Position numbers and translations under genes: made by a program. The notes beneath the pieces are model-generated. The model was not told the origin of the DNA. It searched no databases and saw only the letters and a program-made list of their open reading frames with translations. This document shows positions 21,292 to 33,600 of a DNA stretch of 64,000 nucleotides, piece by piece. The DNA lies in contig JALPQD010000075.1 of the NCBI GenBank assembly GCA_023101885.1, forward strand, positions 7,334,709-7,398,708. The letters are read 5' to 3'. The stretch is from Typhlomys cinereus. Lineage: Eukaryota > Chordata > Mammalia > Rodentia > Platacanthomyidae. Within the stretch, counting starts at the first letter, position 1; every line of letters begins with the position of its first letter.

Positions 21292-22560
21292 TCACAGGAC
21301 CGGGAGCAGGGTGGTCAGAGGCAGCTCTTCCTCCCCCAGGAGGGTGTCCCGCTTCAGGCTGCTGCCCTTGTTGACCACCTTGATCCTGAGGGCCAGCTTT
21401 CGGACACTGGCCGCCCCCAAGCCATCAAAGAAAAAGTCCTCGTTGAAGACAGGGTGGCGGCTGTTCTTGATGATGGTGCTGCGCTGCTTCTGCAGCTTGC
21501 CGGGCACCAGGCACAGCCCCACACAGCAGTTGATGCTGCGAGCATCGCAGGGCCTGTCGTACAGACCCTCAGCAGCCAACAGGCGCACTCGCAGGCGGGC
21601 CTGGGCCGCCTCGTACTCGGCCAGCAGCCGGATGCTGCCCCTCACACCCATCCGCACTGTGTGCTCCCCACGGGGAACCTGGCTGGCCTCGGGTCCCGGT
21701 TCTGGGGTGGCCCGGCGGGTCAGGCGGCGCCGGACACCGGGGCTGGTGTCCGGTGTGCTGTCATCAGCCGACAGCGAGCCATGGCGGGCCACCGAGTGCT
21801 TCAGTTGGGTCACCTTGGCCTGGCCATCCTGCGCGAAGCCCTTCAGCAGTGACACGGACCTCGAGAGCAGAGGGGACCCGAAGGGAGAGGACTCCGCGGA
21901 GGACCCCGTGTCACTCTCCCCACCGCTGAAGTAGCGGCTGGGGCTCATGAGGGTGCCCCCGGCCTCCCGGGATCCCCCATCGCTCCCGTTGGCCCTGGCA
22001 GCTGCCCGGCGGCGGCCAGCACCCGGGGAACCCACCTGGGACAGAGCCCCGTGCTCACTGTGGAAAAGGGACTCCTTCCGCCGCGTGTGGGGGCTCTCGG
22101 CCAAGGTGGCGAAGCCGTAGGACGTCTGCGTCTTGGGCACAGAGGGCAGAGACATGGCACCCTGCGCCTGGGGGTCAGCGTTGGTGGCCTCCTCGGCCAG
22201 CCAGTCCTCGGCACTCTCTATCTGGATGACGTGCCTCGTGGCGGCCTTCAGCAGGCTCTTGCTCTCGGCGGCCAGCTTGGCGGGCAGCCGGGGGCTGCGG
22301 GGCGTTTTGCGGGGCCCCGCCAAGGCCAGGTTCTGTTCGGAAGTGGACGGGCCCAGCTCGGCCTGGCCCTCGGCCTCTGCGGAACCCGAGGGCAGCTTCG
22401 GGGGGATGAAGAAGTCAGGGATCTTATCGGGCGTCAGCACGTTACTGTACAGGGGACCTTTGGAGGCCTTGTCCCCGGCCTCCCCGCCCACCCCGCGGCT
22501 GGCTCCGTTCTCCCCAGACCCGCGAAGCCGCTCCAAGAACCACATGTTGGTCTTTCTCAT
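21292..22560 (-). CDS. C2CD4C: C2 calcium-dependent domain-containing protein 4C
   Basis: A 422-codon single coding exon starting MRKTNMWFLERLRG, the family start. The open frame extends 67 codons upstream, but a splice acceptor (CTCTCCCTAG) at 22591-22590 shows that this extension is intron. The N-terminal half is Ser/Pro/Ala-rich with PDKIPDFFIPPKL, SAEDWLAEEAT and HTRRKESLFHSEHG blocks and a YFSGGESDTGSSAESSPFGSPLLSRSVSLLKGF segment. The C-terminal 120 residues form a C2-like domain (ARLRVRLLAAEGLY, NCCVGLCLVPGKLQKQRSTI, RHPVFNEDFFFDGL, LALRIKVVNKGSS). Length is close to the human protein (421 aa). The family (C2CD4A/B/C, formerly NLF) is linked to inflammation-responsive nuclear factors in A/B; the function of C is poorly known. 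It is intact here. Confidence 0.97.
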   Translation of the reverse strand: MRKTNMWFLERLRGSGENGASRGVGGEAGDKASKGPLYSNVLTPDKIPDFFIPPKLPSGSAEAEGQAELGPSTSEQNLALAGPRKTPRSPRLPAKLAAESKSLLKAATRHVIQIESAEDWLAEEATNADPQAQGAMSLPSVPKTQTSYGFATLAESPHTRRKESLFHSEHGALSQVGSPGAGRRRAAARANGSDGGSREAGGTLMSPSRYFSGGESDTGSSAESSPFGSPLLSRSVSLLKGFAQDGQAKVTQLKHSVARHGSLSADDSTPDTSPGVRRRLTRRATPEPGPEASQVPRGEHTVRMGVRGSIRLLAEYEAAQARLRVRLLAAEGLYDRPCDARSINCCVGLCLVPGKLQKQRSTIIKNSRHPVFNEDFFFDGLGAASVRKLALRIKVVNKGSSLKRDTLLGEEELPLTTLLPVL

Positions 22561-22589
22561 GAGGGCAGCAGGCAGGAAGCCCGGGGCGT

Positions 22590-23250
22590 CTAGGGAGAGA
22601 AGCGGGGCGTCAGGACCGGGCACCTGCCCAGTAGCCACCTGTCGGGCCCCGGTCAGCAGGATCGGTGCCAGGGGGCCGTCCCCGCGCCAGCCCCGGGCAG
22701 AGTCCCGGCTTCCCCTCGGCAGAGGTTGGGTCCTCCTCCCACGCGCCCCACGCGCCCCCACCCGCCCGGGAATCCCGGCCCCGCCCCCAGCCGCCGCCCA
22801 CCTGTGGCTTCACCCGGATGCGGTGGGGGGAGGCGGCGGCGGCCCACGGGCCCCGCGAGGCAAGCTGGCACTCCCGGGATCGCGGGTGGCGCGGGGTCCC
22901 GGCGCCCTGGCACACGCGCTGGGTTCACCTGCCCGCCGGCCGCGACACCTCGGAGACGCGCAGGACTCGGCCGCAGGCCCCGCGCAGCTCCAGCCGCGGT
23001 GACCGCGCAGCAGCCGGCTTGGCGCTCGGCGGCGGGAAACCGCCCACCGCGCCGTATTCCTCCGAGTGCGGCCGCGCGCCCGCGACCCCGCAACGCGAGG
23101 GGGCGGGGCCTGCCGGAATCGGCGGGGGCGGGCCTCTGAGTGGCTGATGGGCGTGGTCTGAGTGTAGGCGGGGCTCCTATCTGCTGGGCGGGGCCTGGGA
23201 AGGGGCGGATCCTCCGGTCGTCTGCTGGGCGGGGTCCAGAGAGGGGCGGG
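22590..23250 (-). promoter_or_regulatory. CpG island with presumed C2CD4C first exon and promoter
   Basis: Dense CpG, GC boxes (GGGGCGGGGC types at 23100-23250) and no TATA. It lies immediately upstream of the C2CD4C acceptor, so it should contain the untranslated first exon; its exact borders cannot be read from sequence alone. Confidence 0.7.
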
Positions 23251-25460
23251 GCTTCCTGGTGAAGGCCTTAGGCAGGGCCTGGGCGGCCGTATAACCAGAA
23301 ATCTACGGGTACGGGACGAGGGGTGGGGCTTGCTCCATGGGGCAGACCTCTTGCTATGTTTGAGGATGGGCACGAGTAAGAGGCAGGGTCTATGACACCC
23401 CATAGAACTAGGGTGGCCCGGCACATCGGACTCAGGCGCCCAGATTCCATTCTGTGGGCCTGGGCCGGGTGTCTGGGTACCAGGTGGCGCAAAGTCTGGA
23501 AGGGTCTGAGGGCGGAGCTTCTCCCGAGCCCATCACCAAAAGAAGAGATCTGGGGAGCTCAGTAGGCCCCTTCACCGGCACCCTAAGGTAGGGAAGCCAA
23601 GCAGGGCCAGCCCCGAGCAACTTCAGAAGCCAGGCGTCTTTGTAGAGGGCTGGGACTGGAGGTACCCTGAGCTCATTTGGGCTAGAATCCTGAGCCCCCA
23701 CTTCCTGCTGGGTGACACAACTTGGCAGGCATCCAACCCTCTCTATGCTCCATCTCCTCAGCCGGCCTGAGATCTCAGTCCCTGGGCCGCAGGAGGTTCC
23801 AGGGGTCCCCAGGTGCTGAGATCCCCAGAGTATCCGAGAGGGGCTGGTTATGATTCTTCCCCAAACATTATGCTTGTGAGTAAGGGTCTCCGCACCAGCC
23901 CAAGCTGCAGAGGACCCCAGAGCCAACCCCAGTACAACTCAGTCATAAGCACTGAGCCTGTTCCCTGGGCCCATGAAGAAAGGCATCTGGGGGTGCCACT
24001 GTGAACCCTACCCTGGGGGGCAAGGGAGGCCAGCCTCTCCGGCTGGCAGGTGACAAGCAGGAGCAGCCAGTACGGGCAGGCATGGCAGCCCCTAGGATGC
24101 CAGGCTCAAACCATCTGCGGGTATCAGCTGGTCCCTCCACCTGCTGCTGCTGGGGACTTCGGCCCCCCATTCCCCAGACTGGGCCAGTAGGAGGGGCATT
24201 GCTCAGAAGTCAAATCCCAGGACACTTGAAGAACTGACCCAGCCTCATCCCACGGGACTCCAGCTCAGACCAGGTGGCAGCAGCTAAGAGGGTCTGAGAG
24301 TGGCGTAAGGGGGGCTCAGCAGGCCCGAGATCACAAGCTCCCCCCCTCCCCAATATCAGCAACCTGCAGGAACTTCAAGAGGAAACAGCACATAAAGACT
24401 GCTCAGAATTTGAACTCAGGTCTCTACTGCACCCACCCCAGAATCCCTCAGGGCACTGAACCAAGGAGTGTTGACTGGATGGTTGAAGGGACAGGTCTCG
24501 GGGGCAACTGGGTTCCCTGTTGCCACTCAAAGTCCTGACAGGTCAGAGTGGTGAAGGGTGGGTGGATGGTGAGTCTGGGGGACTCAGTCTCCATGTTTGT
24601 GGAGGAAGAGTGGAGTCCATTCAGGATCTGCCTTCGAGTGCCGTGGATTCAGGGAGACCAGAACCTTTATTCCCCATCTGGCCCTGGCATGTCCCCCAGG
24701 ATGCCCGTCAGAGAAGCCCGGTACCAGCTGATACTCAAAAAGGTGTTCATGGTGCTGGGGGCCGCCACGTCTCTAAGAAATGGGGGAGATGGCAGGGCAG
24801 GTGGGCACTGCGAAGTCACACACACTGGACACTTGGAGGTGAATGTTAGGGCTCTGCAGAAGCCCCGGGGATCTGAAGTGGGCCCCAGGGAAGCCGAGCA
24901 TGATGTCTCCAAAGAGGATCTGGGGACACGCTGTGCAGAGAAGCGTACTTTATCTTGGAATAAAAACAGAGGCATGTGGGGATCAAAGGTCAAGGGAGGG
25001 CCGCTCTCAGCAGACCCCTCACACATCTCCCCCTCAGCTCCAGACACCCTTCTTGTCTGTCCACCTGGGAGTACCCCGCTGGTCCCCAGGCCTCCCACAG
25101 TTGGGGGGGCTCAGCTCTGAGGGTCCTAGGGTTACTTACAATCACGGAGATGGGGCAGGAAGACATCCCACAGGGGTTCCTCTGCTTCCCAGGTGAGTGG
25201 GACCTTAACTGGCCACGTGTCACCTCACCGTCTCAGATGAACCCCAAAGTTGGCTCTCTCAGGACTTCAGACCCCAAAGCACCTTAATTCTCCCAAAGGC
25301 AACAGGACGCCTGGTCCCTCAGGCAGAAAAGCGGGTCCCAGCCAGGCCGGGAATGAACGACCCCCGGAAGGAGCCCCGATGTCCAGCTGAGAGGAGACAG
25401 TGCGTCCCCACCTCCACTGAGACCAAGATCTCAGCTCAGCCCCCCAGTTCTAGGTCTGTC
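23251..25460. other. Intergenic between C2CD4C promoter and SHC2 3' end
   Basis: No coding exon recognised. Minus-strand AATAAA hexamers at 24671-24666 and 25471-25466 are candidate SHC2 polyadenylation signals, so the right part may be SHC2 3' UTR. Confidence 0.5.
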
Positions 25461-25465
25461 TTTGG

Positions 25466-25471
25466 TTTATT
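25466..25471 (-). terminator. SHC2: Candidate SHC2 polyadenylation signal
   Basis: AATAAA on the minus strand, 1.4 kb beyond the SHC2 stop codon and the nearest canonical hexamer seen. A second one lies at 24671-24666 and could be used instead. Confidence 0.45.
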
Positions 25472-26865
25472 CTGCTCCAGGGCAGGGAGGAAGAGGCGGG
25501 CCTCGAAGGGCCGGTGGGTGTGGCCGCAGGCTCTTCTTGACCGGCCCCCGCAGCCAGCTGGACATGGGCTTCCTGAGGTTTGCGCAGGACACTGGCTGCT
25601 CTGCTTCCGGTCCCCGTGGAGAAGACTGAGCACTCACAAGGCCCCGCGAGGGGCACCTGGGGGCAGGAGCTGGGCTGAGCACCGACACCTGTGGCAGAAA
25701 GAGAAGGCAAAGTGGAATCCTGGCACCAGCGGCCACCTCGGTTCCCTGGGCCACTCGGCCTGCTGGCTCCCTGCCCCCCATGCTGCTGCTGTGTGCCCCA
25801 GGACAAAGCCTCAACCTCTCTGTGCCGTTTCCTCCTGAAGACCTGGCACTGGGCAGCCCCTGGGACAGGAGATCTCACGTGTGCTATTTTTCAGCTCACA
25901 GACCCCATGGGGACAGGTGGACACCACACGGGAAGCTGGCTCACACAGCCCACACAGCCCACCCTGTGCACATGTCTGGGGAGACTGAAGGGGCTACGCC
26001 CTCCATGCTACTCAGCCTCTGTGACCACAGCCCACCCCTGTGCAGGAGGAGGCCATGCTGGGGGGAGGGGGAGGGCAACAACGGGGACCAGAGGCTGCCG
26101 CTGTGGGGGAAAGAAGAGCAGCTCACCTGCCCAGCAGCTGCTGGAGAGATTCCACAGCCCCGCCTGCCTGCCCCCACTGCCTTCTCTACAGCTGCCCATG
26201 GACTCTGGGTCACCGAACAACTGGCCCATCCCCCTCACAATCCCTCCACAGCCTCAGAGCGAAGAGCCCAGGCTGCACCAAGTTGCTTCTCCTTGCCTCA
26301 GATCCCAGCCCCTGCCACCCAGCTAACCAGAGGCGCAGGGATTCAGGTGACGTAGGACACCGGTTCTTCTGGTCACAAGGCTCAGCAGATCCCACACCTA
26401 ACCGTGAGCACACCCGCGTCCACACAGAGCGATAGGCATGATGGAAGACACGAGCTCACTGGACAGACACGCCAACATCCACAGATGGAGGATGGACCCC
26501 CAAAGTGGTCCATTCACACTGTGTGGAGTATCACACAGCCACTAACAGAACAAGGCTGTTGATGCTCACAGAGGGGAGGGGCCTTAGAACTTCCCGACAG
26601 ACAACCAGGCACAGAAGGCCACACGGGGTGGGACTCCGAGACCCAAAAGGCCCAGAACAGGAGAACTCAGAAATGGAAAGTGGGTTCCCAGATGCCAGGA
26701 GTCCAGGGAGGGAATGCCTTGCAGGGGTTGAGTGCTGCGGGCAAGGGAATGTCTGGTATTAGCTGCAGCCGTGGTAATGTGCGTAACACCGCGAAGGTGC
26801 TCACACGTGTCGGCACCCAAATTGGGTGATTGCACATCACACCTCAGGCCGGAAACACACCTGTC

Positions 26866-27584
26866 TCAGGGCTCCCGGGAGACCACCCCTCGAAGGTGCA
26901 GTTCGCTCTCTGCGGCCACGATGGGCTGCCCGTTCTTCAGGTGGTACTCGATGAGGTGGCTAATGCTCTCGAACAACACGTCCTTCGTCCTCACCTGCGG
27001 GGATAGATCTCAGTGCCACCCACTGGGAGCAGAGCCCTTGGCACTCAGACCCACCGGGCCAGGTCTGTCACCACGGTCTGTTCCGCCAGAGTAGAGCCCT
27101 CCACTCCAGAGCCAGCCCCCGCATGACAGGACACGCCTGCCGCACAACTCTTGAGCCAACCTGGGCTACAGAATAAGTGCCACGCCCGAGAGCTGCTGCC
27201 AAACAACAACTACACCAAAGAGGAGACAAGAAAGTAAACAGGCTGGGGAGAGGGTTCTGTCAGCAACGTGCTCGCTGCATAAGTGTGCGAACCTGAGGTC
27301 AGATCTCCAGCCCCTTTAAAAGCCGGGTGCTTCTGTAACCCCAGTGCTGGGAAGGAGGGCACAAGGGGGCCTCACTGGCAGCCTATCTGATCAAATCGAG
27401 TCAGCTCCAGGTCAGCAAGAGAAGCTGTCCTTCAAAATCTCTCTCTCTCTCTCTTTAGCTCTCTCTTTCCCTCTCAAATTTTTTTAAAAAAAAATATATG
27501 GTGAAGAGTGAGGGATACACCTGAAATTGACCTACACACACACAGAGGCATGCGAGTAGACCTATGCATGCGCAGGCGCGCACG

Positions 27585-27629
<45 letters not shown>

Positions 27630-30600
27630 AGAAAAAGAAATAGGAATAGGCACGGGAAGAAGGTCTTAGTAACACAGAGGTGGGGTGAGACTGTGTCCCA
27701 ACACAGAGGGCCCCAGCCACACCCAGTGCCCACCTGCGACAGCTGTGCTCTGCAGTCTGAAAAGACCCCACCTTGATCTTGGGCTTTTGGTGTCTAGAAC
27801 TGTCAAGTCCCTAAGGTCACCCAAGGGCATCTGGACAGGAGAGTTCTCTGAGCCTGCAAAGCCCCAAGCCCTCCTCGCCCCACCTAGGAGCCCCTGAAAA
27901 GTCCTCCTGAGTCCTCATGGGATGCAAAGGTTTCATGAACCCTCAAACGCTTCAGAAACCTGGGGTCTTGGGGTCTCACAGCTCAAAGCAGTCATAAGAT
28001 GGGCCAGGAACATCCGCCCAGGAACAGGGGAGAGAAAAGCCAGGGTCACAATGCGTTGTCTCAAAGTGCTAGGCAACGTGAACTGAGGACACAAATATAT
28101 GGATGCACATGCACCTCTCGGGCCTCCACACATATGCACGCATGCACACACACATGTACATACACACAGGTTTCTTAGGCCTCCCCACGTACATGCACAC
28201 ACATGCACACACACGTGCATGCATACACACCCTTAGGCCTCCACACACATGCACATATACATATAAAGTCTCTTCAAACACATGTGCATGCTCACACACA
28301 TCCCTCGTGCCTTCACATATACACGTGCACACACGTGCACACACAAACATACACAGCACACAGGCATCCCACATACACACATATGTGACAATGAAAAAAA
28401 AGGAAAAATAGATTCCAGAGATATTGGGGTAGACTTTAGAATCGAATCAACGCGGCGGTTTACCATACAGTCAGCAGATTTAAAAACCCTGAGACACATC
28501 AGGGCAGGACAGACAGGATGAGTTGTGTGGGGAACTGGGGGACTGAGAGGACCTAAGGTTGAAGAGGCTTCTGTGAACCCCCAAATTCTTTGCGGCCTAG
28601 AAACCCCCATTAAAATGATAACAGTATTGGGCTGGAGAGGTGGCTCAAGGGTTACGCCTCTGCCTTGCAGGTGGAAGGTCCTGAGTTCGGATCCCAGATC
28701 CCACGTATAGACGCCAGGAGGAAGTGGGGGCGGCCTGCGCTTCTGGTCCTGGTAGGGCGGAGCCTGTGAATCCTGGGGCAGGAGGTGGAGGTGTCCATGG
28801 TGGTTCCCGAATTCGTCCATGGTTCTACACACACACACACACACACACACACATATGCACACACGCACAATTGAACAAATAATTAAAAAAATGACAGTAT
28901 TGTTCGGAGGCAGCGTCTCACTGTGTAGCCCAGGCTGGCCTCCAAGTGGTGGGACACCAGGTGTAGCAGTGCCCCGTGCCCCCAAGACATGGCCCCTCCC
29001 TCCAGCGCCACCTTACCACGCCCTCAGGGTCCACCAGAAGCAGGTGCTTGGGTTGCCCGGCCTGCATGCCAGTCAAGACGTACTGCCCGGGGTTGGTGAC
29101 ACTGTCTCGCACGAGGAAGTCCCCGTCAGCACGAAGCAGTTTCTCAGCCGCCCGGCGGCTCATGCGTCCGTGATACCACGGCTCCTGCCGTAGCTGCTCC
29201 TCCGTGGGCGCTATGGGGGCCCGGCGGGTGGGCGGGCTGGGCCACTGGTCCTCCACGGAGTGTGGGGCAGCGGTTGCACCAGCGGCCGTCGAGCACTCGT
29301 GCAGTCTCAGTGCATCCTCGAAGGGTCCTGAGGGTCACGCGTGCACATAAACGTGCATGCCAGACAAAACCCAGGGGGCTCACAAGCACACCGCTGAACC
29401 CCACCCCTCACTGGAGGGTCGTAGGCTGTCACTCTACTGCCAAGCCACGCCTCCAGCCCTCTCCACAGCGTGTCACTCACTGTCAAGCTGGCCTTGTGCT
29501 CTCAATTCTCCGGTCTCCCCAGACTCTAGCGCAGTCCCATGCAGCCTCGACCTCCTCACCAGGATCTGGTCACCAGGGCCACCTGCTCCCTGATTCTTGA
29601 CACCCCCTGTATTTCTAAGGATTGGCAGCAATTCCTCTCCTCATTACACTGGCCTCTCCTTTTGCAACTGGGCCTTCTGCCATGGTAAGAGCGAGGTGCT
29701 CCATGGCAGGACCAGAGTGCCCCATGAAGAACCTCCGTGCTTCATGGAAGGACTTTGGTGCTCCATGAAGAACTTCGATGCTCCATGTAGTGCTCCATGA
29801 AGAACCTCAATGCTCCATGTAGTGCATGCTCCATGGCAGGACCACAGTGCTCCATGGCAGCACTGCAGTGCTCCATGGAAACAGGTCTGATGTCCCACCC
29901 TTGACTTAGGAGAAATGCTGTCACTGCTCTGAGTGTTCCAGAAGCTTCCAACAAGGCCCACTGACCTCCTCCAGCCTCGGGCTCCTCGGGGAACAGGGAG
30001 GCAGGAGGCAGCACAGCCCGCACCCAGCACCCAGCAGGTACTCAATAGATGCTCGCCCATGTGGCAATAAGAAGAAATGAATGGCAGAAGGTCAGGGAGT
30101 TGGCCAAGTGCTGTTATGACCAAGCGGGAGGACTTGAGTTCAAAACCCAGAACCTGAGTAAAGAGTGGGGGTGAGTGCCTGTACCCCAACATTGGGGACA
30201 GGGAGTCAGGGGGATCCCTGGGGTTCTCTGGCTGGCCAGCAGGGCTTAATCAGCAAGCTGCAGCAAGCCAGAAACTAAAAAGCAAAGTGGACAGAACTTA
30301 AGTAACGACAGCTTCACACACCACCGGGCACACGTGTGTGTGTGCACGCACACACACACACGCACACGCACACGTATGTGCATGTGTTCACATGCACCTG
30401 AAAGCCACTCTACAGACATCTGAGGGAACAGACCTACGGCCAACTTGGATGTCTCCGGGAGCCAGCACCCCACAGTGCTCTGGGAGCGGCAGAATTGGCT
30501 TGAGGAATAAGGAAGGTATCTGCGCACCTCTAGGGGACCCCCCTCCTTCTGAGCCGTACACCTCTGGAGAGGTGCCTCCTCCATTAGACCCAGCCGCCTC

Positions 30601-33600
30601 CAGCTGGCCAGTCCCCAGGGAAGGAGGGACGGCCTCCACCATCAGACCAGGGCTGGGGCCCTGGTGACCCCCCGATCCCATCCAGATGGGGCTCCCATGG
30701 AAGAAAGCACGCCATTAGTCAGTCTGAGACTTAGGGGCCTGGCAACACCCCTCGGCAGGAAGCTGAGCCTCCGTGGACAGCAGGTAAGACCTGACCAGAC
30801 CTATTAACAGGAGATCAGACCCCCCACCCAGACTATTGGTCCGGGGACAGAGGCCATGCTGCCCCTCCACCCACCAGACCCCCCCCCCCAAGAGCCTTTC
30901 TCCCCAACACCTACTCATATCGAACAAGTCCTTCTTGGGGCTGTCCTCTGGCAATGGGAGGGGCTCGACAGCATCCTCTAGCTCCGCAGGGTCCAGCCCC
31001 TGGGTGTTGACATACAGGTGTTCCTCGTAGTCACGAGGTCCTCGGGGGTCCGCCTGCACATAACCGTCCCCCGGTGGGGCTGGGGAGAGATGAGGGGGCC
31101 AGGGTCAGCGGAGACTAGGACACAGCGGCAGAGCCCAGACAAGAGAGTGGGGACCACCCATGCAGCTCCGAGGGGAGCAAACCAAGCCCCTCACCCCCTC
31201 GCAGGACGGGAGACCAAGCGTGACTGTGGCAGTCGGGATCTGATCCTGGGTCTTCAGGCATGCATAGCAAGCTATGTACCCCCTTGAGCCACCCCCCACC
31301 CTCCTTTTTAATTTTATTTTCCAATGAGTCCTCAGAGCCCAAAGGTTGTCCACACTGCATCTGGTCCTTAGTAGCTCTGCTTTCCCCGGGCGGCAAGCCT
31401 CGCCCCATGGGTTGCTGGGGTTTTGCCAAGCCGAGCCGGTGGTGGGAAACAGCATCTTGGGGTGCTCTGGCTTCCACCCTCCCATCAGAGCTTGGCGGAG
31501 CATCTCGTCCCGAGTCAGACACATTTCCGTTGCCCCTTCGGAGCATAATCTTGGTTCGCCGGGTGGCCATGCCCACGTGGGGGTGGCCGCCTCTGCCCGT
31601 GGGCTCTATGATCAGCATGGGGGGACGCCCCTTAGCTGCTCCGTGGCTCACCCTCACCCTCTGAACCGGGGCAGGGGGGTGGGGTGGGGGGGAAGCTTCC
31701 TGATGAAACTGTGGTAGGAGTGCAACGTGCGCCAAGAGCCGGGACAGGAGGATGGCAGATGGAATCTGGGCTGCAGGTAAGGGACTGGTCATCTCAGCAC
31801 TCTGGGGTGCCACCAGATGGTCACATGGACACAATGAGTAAGCTCTGCCTGAAGCTGCCAGGAGACTGGTCCCCAGCACGCCCACCTGGCCGACCGCAGC
31901 AGACGCAGGCTGGAGGACCACATGACAGACCCCCACGCACAGTGACTCATCTGGGAAACGCTAAGATGGGACGGCAAGGGCCCATCTTCCCTCGAGGTCA
32001 CCTGACCTACCTGACCCCAGGGGGCCGAGGTCCCACGGCAGGCCATGGGCCTCTCTTCGAGCTGGCGATGTTCCCTGCGAGACAGACGGGGAGTTCCTTT
32101 CCCAAGCAGCACCCACCTGCCCGACCAATTCCCACTGGCTGAAACTCCAGGGGGGGCTGAAGCGTCGGCTTCAACTCTGACCGGAGGCGGAGGCTGACCT
32201 GTCCGAAGGTCCCTAGCACCACCAGCGCACAGGGTTGCGTGACTGTCAGCCTCGAGTCCACCAGCCCGCCCAGGGGCGGCTCTTTCCCGGGGATACTGTT
32301 GTAGTAGTTGTGGTCGGCAGGCTCCTCCTCGTTGCCCCAGGCCGACTCTTCCAGCCCCGCCATTCTGGAAGACACAGCCGTGGGTCTCGGGGCTCTTGTG
32401 TTCTGAGCCCCCCTTCTGTCCAACGGCCCAGGAAAGCTGACAGAATCATCAGCAAAGCAGACGCAGTGGGCAGCCCCAGACGGGTGCAGCGGGGCCCTCA
32501 CCCACCACCCCACATCCACAGAAGGACCTCTAGGTGTTTGGGGGCCGGGCACGGCGTCCTGAGCGATGCTGCTCCCCCAACCTCGGTCACTTCTGGGGTT
32601 GAGGTGAGAAGGACTTTCATTAGCCCAGGCTGGCCTGGACCTCGCCATGTAGCCGAGGCTGACCCCAAACACTGAACAACGAAGACAGCCACCATCTGAG
32701 GGGCCTCGCCCCCCTCCCCAGGGCACTCCCAGCCCAAGCATCCTGAAGAGAGGGCCCGAAGGGAAGGGACAGCCGTGAGGGGCAGAGTGAGATGTGGAGA
32801 TAGCTGTCCAATTCTGGAGACCCGTGCATCTTTACCTTTCGGAGGCCACAACAGCCTTGGGGGGGCTGTGCAGGTATTGCTTGAAGCGCAGCTCAAAGGC
32901 TTGACCCACCGTGCTGATGACACTCTGCGCAAGACCCTCGCAGCACTCCAAGATGTGGCAGGCTGGGGGGGAGCACAGCCCCAAGTAGGCCCGTCACCGC
33001 GAACTGCACGGCCACACCCGAGACCGTCCTTGCACCCCATCCCCCCACAGCTCACCTCTCTGGTTGATGGGGTCTTTAGCAACATAAGCCACGTAATCCG
33101 TCATGTCCTGGGGGTGGGGGAGGTCAGCAGGGTTACTGGGTCCAGCTTTGACTCGCCAGCAGCACACAGGGGGAAGGCACGTGCAGAAGGCTCGGGACAG
33201 CCACCCTGAGGGCCCAAGATGCCCACCCCGCTTCTATCTTACCGTGTCGCCGCCGGACGCAAAGGAGATGGCCTGCATGTGGTGGCTGGCGATGACCTGA
33301 GCCAACAGGGAACGGACGCGGGTGCTTCAGTCACTGTCACCTCCCTCAGGGTCAGCCCCCCCCCCCCGGGAGGAACCAGAGTTAGTGGGGGGAGGGGCAT
33401 GGTGGCCTCCAGACTACAGGTGCCCGGTGCCCTGGCCCTCCCCCCACCCAGAGCTGCACATGCCCCATGCCCTGGTCCCCACCACCTTATGAGCTATATA
33501 TATGCATAGAGGAGGAAGGTAATGCGGGGCAGGGACAGGTGGAGGTAGGCGGGGCCAAGAGCAGCCACACCCACCTGGCGAGTCGAAGGCACAGAAAGAT

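Noticed and set aside
20801..21934. 377-codon plus-strand open frame
   Set aside because: It is the antisense shadow of the C2CD4C coding exon and its 3' UTR; codon bias comes from the minus-strand gene.
22561..22761. N-terminal 67-codon extension of C2CD4C
   Set aside because: A splice acceptor lies at 22591-22590 and the family begins at MRKTNMW, so the extension is intron read-through.
22133..23147. Plus-strand frames of up to 289 codons in the CpG island
   Set aside because: Chance frames in very GC-rich DNA, opposite C2CD4C and its promoter; no domain.
28069..28985. Val/Cys-rich or His/Thr-rich frames at CA arrays (also at 35.2-35.8, 49.2-51.4 and 60.2-60.5 kb)
   Set aside because: Conceptual translation of CA/TG repeats, not coding.
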